This document shows positions 35,189-43,663 of a DNA stretch of 64,000 bases, piece after piece (positions within the stretch are counted from its first letter, which is position 1; the number at the start of each line of letters is the position of its first letter). Below the pieces are notes generated by a model that saw only the letters and a program-made list of their open reading frames with translations, had not been told where the DNA came from and ran no database searches. Source of the stretch: Thermoleophilia bacterium (GTDB lineage Bacteria; Actinomycetota; Thermoleophilia; Gaiellales; SKUG01); contig JAOPYQ010000021.1 in the NCBI GenBank assembly GCA_025964555.1, positions 1 to 64,000 of the forward strand. Reading direction: 5' to 3'. Made by a program: the position numbers and the translations under genes.

Positions 35189-36409
35189 CTACGCCTCGAG
35201 CGCCAGTGAGGTGCGGGAGGCGTTCAGGCGCGTGAGGAATTCGGTCTCGGCGTCGAGCGCTGTGGGCGCTGGTGCGGCTGCACGGATCGTCTGCTGGAGC
35301 TCCGGTACGCCGGCCTGCAGCTGCACGATGGCGCTGCGCACGCGTGCGGCGTGGGCGGTCGAGTCGGCGCCGAGCCCCGCGATCGTGGGCACCGGCTCGA
35401 TGCCCCACATGTCGCGACCCTCGTCGAAGGTGGACGAGCGCGTCACGGGGGCGCGGCGGGCGACCTCGTCGATGGTGCTGCGCTCTGCCGCGGCGAGCAC
35501 GGGAGCCAGCGCATCGGTGAATTCGGGTGAATGGGTGGCGAGCGCGGCGAGGTCGCGATAGGCGTCGAGCGCGTCGCCGGCGGACAGCTTCCCGTCCACG
35601 GACGCGGCGTCGAGTCGGTGCAGGGCGGTGGCGAGCAGGTCGTCGCGCGTGGCGCGCGTGAGTGGCGTGGTCGCGGGTGGTGCGGCCCGGACGATCGTCT
35701 CCACCATCGGCGTGGCGCGCAGGCGCGTCTCCAGCGCCGTCTCGAGCTCCGAGCCGGCGCGCGTCGTGGCGTCGCGAAGCAGGGTGGTCGGATCGCCCAT
35801 CGCAAGCTGGGTGCCGCGCTCGCCGTGCAGGCGCACGAGCGTGGAGGTGTCGACGGGTCGGTCGAGGGCCTCGGCGGCGTGCGCGAGTTCGCGGACGGCC
35901 TGCACGACCTGCTCGCGTCCGGTGGTCACGCCGTCGTAGAGGTAGGAGCTGGAGGTGGTGAAGTCGATCGACGGCCGCCCGCGCAGCCCGTGCGTCGTGT
36001 CGGCCTCCGCAGCGATGCGATCGATGTGCGACACGAGGGCTCCGCGCTGGCCGTTCATCGTCTCGGCGTAGCCGACGTTCCGGGCGAGCTCGCCGATGAT
36101 CGCGGCGGGGATGGCGCGCTCGGCGGTGGGCAGGGAGAGGGCCCGGAGGTTGCGCTCGACGATGCGCGCGCCGGCGTAGGCGACGCCGAGCTCGGATCCG
36201 CCGGCGGCCACGTGCTCACGCCACTGCGTGCGCTCGGCCTCGGAGCCGAACTTGAGGAACGGGTCGTAATCGGAGCTGAGCGGCTGGTGGACGCGGCCGC
36301 CGAGCGACTTCGCCTCGACCAGCGCACTGCCCGACGCATTCAGGCTGTCGGCGATCTGGACGAGCTGCTGGGCGACGTCACGCCACGGCCCGACGGTGAT
36401 TGCAGTCAT
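35189..36409 (-). CDS. Hypothetical helical protein between coaD and DivIVA-like gene
   Basis: A 406-residue unknown protein, helical, with no signal peptide or membrane segment. The N-terminal about 100 residues (WRDVAQQLVQIADSLNASGS, then RVHQPLSSDYDPFLKFG) could form a helical hairpin, and the rest is Ala/Arg-rich helices. It lacks the Leu-x-Trp end of the large family but shares the G-rich leader: GGGGGGA four bases before the ATG, very like the leader of the 180-residue gene at 26483. It interrupts the coaD-coiled-coil gene order. Confidence 0.75.
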   Translation of the reverse strand: MTAITVGPWRDVAQQLVQIADSLNASGSALVEAKSLGGRVHQPLSSDYDPFLKFGSEAERTQWREHVAAGGSELGVAYAGARIVERNLRALSLPTAERAIPAAIIGELARNVGYAETMNGQRGALVSHIDRIAAEADTTHGLRGRPSIDFTTSSSYLYDGVTTGREQVVQAVRELAHAAEALDRPVDTSTLVRLHGERGTQLAMGDPTTLLRDATTRAGSELETALETRLRATPMVETIVRAAPPATTPLTRATRDDLLATALHRLDAASVDGKLSAGDALDAYRDLAALATHSPEFTDALAPVLAAAERSTIDEVARRAPVTRSSTFDEGRDMWGIEPVPTIAGLGADSTAHAARVRSAIVQLQAGVPELQQTIRAAAPAPTALDAETEFLTRLNASRTSLALEA

Positions 36410-36469
36410 GTGTTCCCCCCGCTGACCGACCCCCCGTCGATCATGCCTGTTTGTCGGGGAACTGCAGTG

Positions 36470-36973
36470 CTATGTCTCGCGTGGACCGGCGAATTTCGCC
36501 GCGAGTTCGCGCGCGACCCGCGACGTGACGTACTTGCTGACGTCGCCCCCGAACGCGGCGACCTCCCGCACGCCGCTCGAGGACACGAACGACCAGTCCG
36601 GATAGCTCATCACGAAGCACGTCTCGAGCTCCGGGGCGAGCTCCGCGTTGAGGTGCGCCATCTGGAATTCCCACTCGAAGTCGGAGACGGCGCGCAGTCC
36701 CTTGAGCAGCACGGTGGCGCCCTCCTCGCGTGCGACATCAACGATGAGCGTGGTGAAGCTCCGAACGCGGACGTTGTCCAGGTCGCTCAGTCCGTCCTCC
36801 AGCAGCGCAATGCGCTCGTCTGCCGTGAACAGCGGCTGCGTCTTGTGCTGGGGCGCACGGACCACGGCGACGACGACGTGGTCGAACATGCGCGCGGCGC
36901 GGCGAATGACGTCCATGTGGCCGAGGGTCGGCGGGTCGAACGTGCCGGGACAGATGGCGATGCGATCGGGCAT
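36470..36973 (-). CDS. coaD: Phosphopantetheine adenylyltransferase
   Basis: A 167-residue CoaD, the fourth step of coenzyme A synthesis: phosphopantetheine + ATP gives dephospho-CoA. The nucleotidyltransferase signature CPGTFDPPTLGHMDVI is at the N-terminus, KGLRAVSDFEWEFQMA lies in the middle, and the ISSS-type motif appears as DWSFVSSSGVREVA. The ATG has a GGAAGG site. A longer reading upstream is not supported. It normally follows rsmD, from which it is separated here by one unknown gene. Confidence 0.96.
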   Translation of the reverse strand: MPDRIAICPGTFDPPTLGHMDVIRRAARMFDHVVVAVVRAPQHKTQPLFTADERIALLEDGLSDLDNVRVRSFTTLIVDVAREEGATVLLKGLRAVSDFEWEFQMAHLNAELAPELETCFVMSYPDWSFVSSSGVREVAAFGGDVSKYVTSRVARELAAKFAGPRET

Positions 36974-37063
36974 GGGTCGAGCCTTCCCGCCTGCAGGCGA
37001 GGTGGAACCGGATCGAGGTACGCGTCGACAATCGGGCAGGGCGATTGCACGGGGACGACGGGC

Positions 37064-37711
37064 ATGATCGGCATCAACAGGAGCGCATTCGAGGTTGCTC
37101 GCGCGAGCGCGCACGCGGGCGTGCGCGCGAGTGCGGTGTCGCAGATCGGCGTGATCGCCTCGCAGCTCGCGGAGCACGCCGTTCCGTCGTTTCGCCCGTT
37201 CGACCTGTGGAAGGCGCGCCTGGCGGTGCCGCACATGTTGCCGGTCGCCGCAGCCGATGCGATCCGCGCCGCCGAGAACCTGCGAGGCCTCGTGCGCTGG
37301 GTCGACGACGGGCAGTGCCTGTCGCGAGCGGTGATCGGCGCGGCACGGATGGACGACCTGGTGCGCGGCGCGTCCGTCGGCACGAGCGATGCGGTCGGAG
37401 CGGCGGTCGCGATCGTGAACACGTCGCAGCGCAAGACCGGGTGGGTGTTCCATGCGGCGACCGCGTTCCGGTCGGCCGAGGACGACGGCATCCGCGTCAT
37501 CGATCACGTGCTCGGCGCCAAGCACGGCAATGCATCGGGGATCTTCCGGGTCGAGGAGTGGGCGGGGCACGTCGGCCGCAGTGCCAAGGACGTGCGCATC
37601 CAGTCGCTGCTCGACAACGTGCCGGTCGGCGGCAACGTGACGATCCCGGCCACGGCACGGACGTTACGCTCGTTCGGCAAGCGCCTCGTCAGCTCGATCC
37701 TGCACGCCTAG
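37064..37711 (+). CDS. Hypothetical protein between coaD and rsmD
   Basis: A 215-residue unknown protein with an Ala-rich helical N-terminal half (AFEVARASAHAGVRASAVSQ) and a mixed C-terminal half (KTGWVFHAATAFRSAEDDGI, GNVTIPATARTLRSFGKRLV). No signal peptide or membrane segment was found. The ATG follows GGGGACGACGGGC, a weak version of the G-rich leader. It lies on the plus strand between two minus-strand core genes and converges on rsmD with only four bases between the stops. Confidence 0.65.
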   Translation: MIGINRSAFEVARASAHAGVRASAVSQIGVIASQLAEHAVPSFRPFDLWKARLAVPHMLPVAAADAIRAAENLRGLVRWVDDGQCLSRAVIGAARMDDLVRGASVGTSDAVGAAVAIVNTSQRKTGWVFHAATAFRSAEDDGIRVIDHVLGAKHGNASGIFRVEEWAGHVGRSAKDVRIQSLLDNVPVGGNVTIPATARTLRSFGKRLVSSILHA

Positions 37712-37715
37712 CGAA

Positions 37716-38336
37716 TCACTCGCCGACGTCGTCGGAGTCCACGTCCGCGCCCGGATCCTGCAGCGGACGACCGTCGAGCGACAGCACGCCGACGACCGTA
37801 TCCCCGTAGGCGCGTTCGACCTCGACCTCCGCGCCCCAGCCCTCGGCGGCCTCGGCGATCACGTCGCGGTGGCGCGTCGCGACCTCGAGCACCACGCGCG
37901 CTTCGGGGCCGCAGACCGTCGGCAGTGAATGTCGGGTGTCGCGCACGAGCTCCGCGGTGCGGTCGTACGGTGGATCGAAGAAGACGAGGTCGAAGCGGCG
38001 CTCGGCGAGCGCGAGCGATCGCACGACGCGCACGGCGTCGCCCTTGATGAGGTCGGTGGGGGCGTCGCTGTTGGAGATCGTCGCGTCGATGTTGCGTCGC
38101 ACGACCTCGTGGGCCTGGCGGTCGATCTCGACAAACGTCGCCGACGCCGCGCCGCGGCTGAGTGCCTCGAGGCCCATCGCGCCCGTGCCCGCGAACAGGT
38201 CGAGCACCATGAGGCCCTCGATGTCGCCGAGGATCGAGAACAGCGCCTCGCGCACTCGATCGGCGGTCGGGCGCACGTCGCGCCCACGAGGGGCGGCAAG
38301 ACGACGTCCACGAAATGTTCCTGCAACGATCCGCAT
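37716..38336 (-). CDS. rsmD: 16S rRNA (guanine(966)-N2)-methyltransferase RsmD
   Basis: A 206-residue RsmD, which methylates G966 of 16S rRNA. MRIVAGTFRGRRLAAPRG is the typical N-terminus. The SAM-binding motif is VLDLFAGTGAMGLEALSRGA, and the catalytic motif is DLVFFDPPYD. The chosen ATG lies eight bases after a TACGCT box. A TTG nine bases upstream would put the start inside the promoter region. Confidence 0.94.
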   Translation of the reverse strand: MRIVAGTFRGRRLAAPRGRDVRPTADRVREALFSILGDIEGLMVLDLFAGTGAMGLEALSRGAASATFVEIDRQAHEVVRRNIDATISNSDAPTDLIKGDAVRVVRSLALAERRFDLVFFDPPYDRTAELVRDTRHSLPTVCGPEARVVLEVATRHRDVIAEAAEGWGAEVEVERAYGDTVVGVLSLDGRPLQDPGADVDSDDVGE

Positions 38337-38391
38337 CAGGCGCAAGCGTACCGCGCGCGAGCGTGCGCGACCAGTCGAACTCGGGCACGCG

Positions 38392-39300
38392 TCACGATTC
38401 GGGGTCCAGGTCCATCGACTCGAGCCACGCGGCAGCGACGCACGGGGCGCCGAGCTGCTGCAGCAGACGTGGGCCGACGCGACCGACGAGGCTCACCTCG
38501 GCGTGGGGTCGCAGACGTTCCAGCAGGTCCAGGAAGGGATCGACCGCGCCGGCCGCAGCGCTGTGGCCGAGCGCCAGGTGCAGGTCGCCATCGTCGTCGG
38601 TGTGCTCGAGGAAGTAGCGCTCGATGGCGGCAACGGTCGCGCGACGCGAGCGCAGGCGGCGCGAACGATCCATGACGGCAGTGGCACTCGTGGCGTGCGC
38701 GTGCCCACCCGTGAGCAGGCGCGCCGAGACGCCGCGCTGGGACGTCGTGGGCTGGAAGCGGTCGGGGACGACGAGCATGCGCACGTGCTCGCGGTGCTCG
38801 CGAAGCCAGCGCTCAGTGGCATCGGGGCCGGCGCCGTCGGCCGCCAGGTCGCGCGCGAGCAGCGCAAGCAGTCCAAGGCCGATGCCGGTGACGTTCGCTT
38901 CGATGACGCGCACGTTGGGGTAGCCGCCGGCCGCCTCGCGGGCGTGCTCGACCGACCAGGACGCGGTGGATGGCGCATGGATCGAGAACACGCGGTCGAT
39001 CTCGCTCAGCCTGGAGTAGCAGGCACTGAACTCCTCGCGGCTCGGCTCGACCGGCTCGGGCTCGAGGCCGGACTGGAGCAGCAGCGCGGCGAGCTCGGGA
39101 GAGGGCGCGCCGTCGTCGAGGAAATCGAAGGCGTCGGCATGCCAGCGCTCGGCGAGCACGACCCAGGGGATGCCCGGCACTGCATCGCGCTCGGCGGGCG
39201 GCACGTCGGCCGTCGCATCCGTCACGATCGCGATCGTTCCCGTGTCGTTCATCTCCCCCAGCATTCCCGTCGCGCGCGCCGACGGCGCGCCGACCAACAT
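38392..39300 (-). CDS. DegV family fatty-acid-binding protein
   Basis: A protein of about 300 residues of the DegV family, which bind a fatty acid and serve as FakB subunits or have related roles. Seen are the N-terminal IAIVTDATADVPP, an EEFSACYSRLSEIDRVFSIH segment and VRMLVVPDRF with a following Arg-rich helix. No FakA kinase gene is in the window. The start is uncertain: ATGs at 39300, 39264 and 39252 are all open, and the family core begins right after the last one. Confidence 0.85.
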   Translation of the reverse strand: MLVGAPSARATGMLGEMNDTGTIAIVTDATADVPPAERDAVPGIPWVVLAERWHADAFDFLDDGAPSPELAALLLQSGLEPEPVEPSREEFSACYSRLSEIDRVFSIHAPSTASWSVEHAREAAGGYPNVRVIEANVTGIGLGLLALLARDLAADGAGPDATERWLREHREHVRMLVVPDRFQPTTSQRGVSARLLTGGHAHATSATAVMDRSRRLRSRRATVAAIERYFLEHTDDDGDLHLALGHSAAAGAVDPFLDLLERLRPHAEVSLVGRVGPRLLQQLGAPCVAAAWLESMDLDPES

Positions 39301-39344
39301 GCCTTCCGCACACGGGCCCCGTCTCCTGCTATGCTCCCCCGGCT

Positions 39345-39533
39345 ATGTCGAAGATCTGTCATACCTGCGGCAAGGGCCCCGGATTCGGCCAGAATCGGAG
39401 CCACTCCATGCGCGCCACGAAGCGGCGGTTCGATGCGAACCTCCAGCGTGTGCGCATCGTTGAGAAGGGTCGGGCCATGCGTGCGTACGTCTGCACGCGC
39501 TGCCTGAAGAGCGACAAGGTCGCGAAGGCCTAA
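39345..39533 (+). CDS. rpmB: 50S ribosomal protein L28
   Basis: A 62-residue L28 with the zinc-type N-terminal CHTCGKGPGFG and a later CTRCLKSDKV, so it is the four-Cys form. RSHSMRATKRRFDANLQRV is diagnostic. A TATGCT box ends nine bases before the ATG. It is divergent from the DegV gene, the order expected in this part of actinobacterial genomes. Confidence 0.96.
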   Translation: MSKICHTCGKGPGFGQNRSHSMRATKRRFDANLQRVRIVEKGRAMRAYVCTRCLKSDKVAKA

Positions 39534-39616
39534 CGGCCCCCTCTGGCGCGCGAGCGCCAGTGCCCCCACGCCACTCGCCAGGCCGCGCCCCATGCGCGGC
39601 CTGCATTCGTTGGTCC

Positions 39617-40462
39617 TCATTCGACACGTCGCTGCGGGCGCGGCCAGAAGGCGCTCGTGCGTTGGGTGTATGCGTCCCATTCGGCGTTGCCGGCGCGCCC
39701 GCGCTCGGTGAGCGGCACGCCGGAGCCGTAGCGCAGGAACCACCACATGACGATCGGCCCGACGATCGCCGGGATCACGAGCCACTCCGACGCGGAGTCG
39801 AGCGCCGCCGCGACACCGAATAGGCCGAACCCGATCCACGTGATGGCATCCCCGGCGTAGTTGGGATGCCGGCTCCACGCCCACACGCCGCGCGTCAGGT
39901 AGCGGTCCGGCTCCTCCCCCGCTGCTCGCCGCGCGAGGAAGCGGCGCAGCTGGCGATCGGCGGTCGCCTCGAGCAGCACCCCGCACACCACCACGACGAG
40001 CGCGACCCAGTCGAGCCACCACAGCGAGCCGTCGGACGTCGCCACCACTGCCGCGATGAGCACCGGCTGGGCGATGAGCACGCCGAGCAGCGGCTGCGGA
40101 ATGAAGATCGCGAAGATCGATCCGAGCACGGGGTGGCGTCCGAAGCGTTCGCGCCACGCGGCGTAGCGCTTGTCCTCCTGCGTGTGCGAGAGCGCCCGCC
40201 GCGCGATGTGCAACGAGAGGCGACCGCCCCAGACCACGAGCAGCGCGAACACGAGCGCGGGGCGTGGGGTCGCCGCGGGATCGGGCAGCATGATCGCCCC
40301 ACCGACGAGCAGGACCATGGTCGGGAACCAGAGCCCCCACGCGACGTCGACGATGTCGTTGCGCCGTGCGTGGATTGCGGGCACCGCCCAGACGAGGCCC
40401 CACACGACGGCCAGCGCCATCGCCCCGAGGTTCGCCGAGATCCACGTGTCGCCAAGTCCCAT
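39617..40462 (-). CDS. DUF1295 / steroid-5-alpha-reductase-like membrane protein
   Basis: A 281-residue integral membrane protein with about seven hydrophobic segments. The C-terminal region RHPNYAGDAITWIGFGLFG, followed by YGSGVPLTERGRAGNAEWD, is characteristic of DUF1295 and related isoprenylcysteine-methyltransferase or 5-alpha-reductase-fold enzymes that act on lipids with NADPH or SAM. The substrate is unknown. No partner gene is adjacent. Confidence 0.85.
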   Translation of the reverse strand: MGLGDTWISANLGAMALAVVWGLVWAVPAIHARRNDIVDVAWGLWFPTMVLLVGGAIMLPDPAATPRPALVFALLVVWGGRLSLHIARRALSHTQEDKRYAAWRERFGRHPVLGSIFAIFIPQPLLGVLIAQPVLIAAVVATSDGSLWWLDWVALVVVVCGVLLEATADRQLRRFLARRAAGEEPDRYLTRGVWAWSRHPNYAGDAITWIGFGLFGVAAALDSASEWLVIPAIVGPIVMWWFLRYGSGVPLTERGRAGNAEWDAYTQRTSAFWPRPQRRVE

Positions 40463-40500
40463 GGTAGGGGTGTGCCCGCGTTCGCGCGCGCTCAGCCCTC

Positions 40501-40651
40501 CTCGGTCAGGGGCGCGGCACGTCCCCCTGGGTCGGCGCAGCCATGTTGGTGGTCATTGTCACGTCCGTCCCCGTTTTCGGGACCGTGATGACAATGACCG
40601 TGACCGAGCCGCTGAACAGCGACCGCCGACCGGGGGTAGCAATCGGAGCCG
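40501..40651. repeat. 151-bp direct repeat, copy 1, with nested inverted repeats
   Basis: First unit of a perfect-length tandem pair. Within it CTCGGTCA (40501-40508) pairs with TGACCGAG (40601-40608), and GGTCATTGTCA (40551-40561) pairs with TGACAATGACC (40589-40599). An inner GTCCC/GGGAC stem has a T-rich loop. The unit is therefore able to form a long hairpin or cruciform. Confidence 0.85.
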
Positions 40652-40802
40652 CTCGGTCAGGGGCGCGGACCGTCCCCCTGGGTCGGCTCAGCGATGTTGG
40701 TGGTCATTGTCACGTCCGTCCCGGTTTTCGGGACCGTGATGACAATGACCGTGACCGAGCCGCTGAACAGCGACCGCCGACCGGGGGTAGCAAACGGAGC
40801 CG
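40652..40802. repeat. 151-bp direct repeat, copy 2
   Basis: Differs from copy 1 at six positions only. One change (C to G near 40723) turns the inner stem into a perfect 6-bp GTCCCG/CGGGAC, consistent with selection for the hairpin or with recent copying. The pair fills the intergenic space directly before the gene at 40822. Confidence 0.85.
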
Positions 40803-40821
40803 CTGCGGTAGGAACCCACGG

Positions 40822-43101
40822 ATGACGACCTCCGCTCCTGCCACGCCGCCCGGCCACGCGATCGACCCCGATCCGCCGCGCGGGGCGGCGCGGCGGTCCT
40901 CGACGTTCGTGCGGCTGTTGTTCGCGACGACGACGTTCGTGGCCGCGGCGCTCGTGTTCCTGGTCCAACCGATGGTCGCCAAGCAGCTGCTGCCGGTGTT
41001 CGGCGGCACCCCGGGCGTGTGGGCGGCGTCGGTCTCGTTCTTCCAGGTCGCGCTGCTCGTGGGGTACGCCATCGCGCACGTGTCGCTGCTCGTGTTCGGC
41101 GTGCGGCGCCAGCCCATCATCCAGATCGGGCTCGCGGTGCTCGCGCTGGCGTTCCTGCCGTTCGCGGTCGGGACCGACGCCACGCCGCCGGCCTCGCTCC
41201 CCCACGCGCTGTGGATCGCGCTGCTGCTCGCGGCGAGCGTCGGCGTGCCGTACCTGGCAGTCACGACGGCCAGCCCCGTGCTGCAGCGCTGGTACGCCGC
41301 GCTCGGCCAAGACGATTCCGGCGAGCCGTGGTTCCTCTACGTGGCGAGCAACGCCGGCAGCCTCGTCGGCCTGCTCGCGTTCCCGGTCCTGCTCGAGCCG
41401 CGCCTCGACACCGACGGTCAGGAGTGGACGTGGGTGATCGGCTTCGGTGTCTACGTAGCCTGCATCCTCGCGTGCGCGATCACCGTGCGCCGCCGCGCGA
41501 GCACCGACAGCGGCGAGGCGGCGGAGCACCGCTTCGTGCGCGTGAAGACGCTGCGCGCCCTGCGCTGGATCGCAGTCGCGGCGCTGCCCGTGGCGCTGAT
41601 GCTCGGCGTCACGACCTTCCTCGCCACCGACGTCGCGAGCGCACCGTTCATCTGGGCGATCCCGCTCGCGCTGTACCTAGTCAGCTTCATCATCACGTTC
41701 GGGCGACGCTGGCGCGTGTCGCCGCGCATCGCCGGCTACCTGGCCGCGGCGTCGGTGCTGCTCGTGGTCCTCGTGGAGATCGAGCGGTTCGAGGTGAGCG
41801 AGCTCGCGCGCGCCGGGATCCACATCGGCGCGGCGTTCTTCGCGGCCGTGCTCGCGCACTCGGTGCTGTACGAGGATCGACCGCAGGCCGAGCAGCTGAC
41901 GACGTTCTACCTGCTCATGTCAGTCGGTGGGGCGATCGGCGGCACGTTCGTGTCGCTCGTCGCCCCGATCGCCTTCAACGACGTGTACGAGTACCCGCTC
42001 CTGCTCGCGCTCGTGCTGTTCCTGCGACCGGCGCCGGGCTGGTCGCCGAGGTCGGGCACGTGGCGCGCGCTGCTGCTCGTGGCCGAGCTCGCGGCGGCGG
42101 GCATCATCGCGATCGCGCTCGCGGGCGCGGCAACGAAGGACCCGGTGCTCGAGGCGCGCTTCGTCGCCGACGGCTGGCTGCTCGTCACGCTGCTGGTGCC
42201 GGTCGTCCTCATCGTGCGACGCGCCGGCATCGCGTTGCTGCTGGCGGTACTGCTCGCGCTCGTCTCGTTCGCCGAGCCTGAGACGCGCCTGTTCCGCGAC
42301 CGCAACTTCTTCGGCACGACGCGGGTGATCGAGGAGAACGGCATCCGCCACATCAAGCACGGCACGACGCTCCACGGGGGCCAGCTCATCGACCCCGCTC
42401 GACGCCGCGAGGGGACGACCTACTACACGAAGGAAGGTCCGCTCGGCGACATCGTCGGCGAGCTGCAGCGCGATGGCGACTTCGACGAGGTCAGCATCGT
42501 CGGCCTCGGCAGCGGCGCGATCCTCGCGCATGCTCACGCCGGGCAGCGCTTCACGTTCTACGAGATCGACCCCGTCGTGATCCGCGCCGCGAAGGATCCC
42601 GACCTGTTCACGTGGATCTCGGATGCCAACGTCGACGTGCGCATCGTGGAGGGTGATGCGCGCAAGGAGCTCGAGACCGAGGAGCGCCAGTACGACCTGC
42701 TCGCGATGGACGCGTTCTCCTCCGACGCGATCCCCGTGCACCTGATGACGGTCGAGGCGATGCAGCTCGACCTGGAACGGCTCGCGCCCGACGGCGTGCT
42801 CGCCATGCACGTGTCGAGCCGCCACCTCGACCTGCTCCCGGTGATCTCCGCGAATGCCGCGCGCCTCGGGCTGGTCGCGCGCACGCGCGTGGATCGTCCC
42901 TCCGAACGGCGCGCGGCGCGTGGCGCGACGGCGTCACGCTGGGTCGTGCTCGTCGAGGATGCGGATCGCCTCGGCGCGATCGCGGACGATCCCCACTGGA
43001 AGCCGCTCCCCGACCCTGACGACGAGCGTGCGTGGACGGACGACTTCTCCAACGTCGCGCAGACCATCAAGTGGCTGCCCGGCTGGATGGGCTGGCTCTA
43101 G
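40822..43101 (+). CDS. Membrane-fused spermidine-synthase-like protein
   Basis: A 759-residue protein. The N-terminal about 500 residues hold roughly ten or more membrane segments of a transporter-like fold (FATTTFVAAALVFLVQPMVA at the start). The C-terminal about 230 residues form a spermidine-synthase-like Rossmann domain: VSIVGLGSGAILAHAHAG, FYEIDPVVIRAAKD, VRIVEGDARKELE and YDLLAMDAFSSDAIPVHLMT. Such fusions are common and mostly uncharacterised, and polyamine synthesis is not certain. The ATG has an AGGA site. Reading from 40543 would translate the 151-bp repeats and is rejected. Confidence 0.88.
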   Translation: MTTSAPATPPGHAIDPDPPRGAARRSSTFVRLLFATTTFVAAALVFLVQPMVAKQLLPVFGGTPGVWAASVSFFQVALLVGYAIAHVSLLVFGVRRQPIIQIGLAVLALAFLPFAVGTDATPPASLPHALWIALLLAASVGVPYLAVTTASPVLQRWYAALGQDDSGEPWFLYVASNAGSLVGLLAFPVLLEPRLDTDGQEWTWVIGFGVYVACILACAITVRRRASTDSGEAAEHRFVRVKTLRALRWIAVAALPVALMLGVTTFLATDVASAPFIWAIPLALYLVSFIITFGRRWRVSPRIAGYLAAASVLLVVLVEIERFEVSELARAGIHIGAAFFAAVLAHSVLYEDRPQAEQLTTFYLLMSVGGAIGGTFVSLVAPIAFNDVYEYPLLLALVLFLRPAPGWSPRSGTWRALLLVAELAAAGIIAIALAGAATKDPVLEARFVADGWLLVTLLVPVVLIVRRAGIALLLAVLLALVSFAEPETRLFRDRNFFGTTRVIEENGIRHIKHGTTLHGGQLIDPARRREGTTYYTKEGPLGDIVGELQRDGDFDEVSIVGLGSGAILAHAHAGQRFTFYEIDPVVIRAAKDPDLFTWISDANVDVRIVEGDARKELETEERQYDLLAMDAFSSDAIPVHLMTVEAMQLDLERLAPDGVLAMHVSSRHLDLLPVISANAARLGLVARTRVDRPSERRAARGATASRWVVLVEDADRLGAIADDPHWKPLPDPDDERAWTDDFSNVAQTIKWLPGWMGWL

Positions 43102-43113
43102 CTCGTCGGAGCC

Positions 43114-43662
43114 CTAGCTCGAGCGCGTGACGCGGACGAGGCCCGCGAGCTCGAGCGCGGCGCGGGCGGCATCGCGGCCCACGTTGTGACCACCCGGGGT
43201 GGTCTCGGCGCGCGCCATGGCCTGCTCGACCGTGTCGCACGTGACGAGCCCGAAGCCGACCGGCAGGTCGTGGTCGAGCTGCACGCGCAGGATGCCGTCG
43301 GTCGCGAACTGGCACACGTAGTCGAAGTGCGCCGTCTCGCCCCTGATGACGCATCCGAGCGCGATCACGCCGGCAACGCCGTGGCTTGCCTCCGCGACCG
43401 CGTCGGCTGCGAGCGGCAGCTCCACGGCGCCGGGCACGCTCACGGCTCGGATGTGCTCCGGTCGCGCACCCGCTTCGATGAGCGCGTCGACCGCGCCCTG
43501 GAAGAGCGCGTCGGTGATCGCGCCGTTGAAGCGGCTCACCACGATCGCCCAGCGCGAGCCGGCCGCGCCGGTCGGACCGGACTCGGCGGTCACTCCGGCA
43601 TGCGAGAACGCGCCTGCGCCAGCAGGTGCGTGATCGTGACCATCACTCGGCGGCGGCGTCAT
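43114..43662 (-). CDS. ribH: 6,7-dimethyl-8-ribityllumazine synthase
   Basis: A 182-residue lumazine synthase, which condenses the pyrimidine and dihydroxybutanone phosphate into lumazine. The core begins near residue 36: IVVSRFNGAITDAL, SVPGAVELPLAADA, ALGCVIRGETAHFDYVC (catalytic His) and PVGFGLVTCDTVEQA. The N-terminal about 35 residues are a Gly/Ala/Pro-rich extension. It starts one base after the ribBA stop (TGACATG). Confidence 0.95.
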   Translation of the reverse strand: MTPPPSDGHDHAPAGAGAFSHAGVTAESGPTGAAGSRWAIVVSRFNGAITDALFQGAVDALIEAGARPEHIRAVSVPGAVELPLAADAVAEASHGVAGVIALGCVIRGETAHFDYVCQFATDGILRVQLDHDLPVGFGLVTCDTVEQAMARAETTPGGHNVGRDAARAALELAGLVRVTRSS

Positions 43663-43663
43663 G

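Noticed and set aside
40543-40821. Upstream extension of the membrane-fused synthase gene
   Set aside because: It would translate both 151-bp repeats. The ATG at 40822 has a ribosome-binding site and precedes the first membrane segment at a normal distance.
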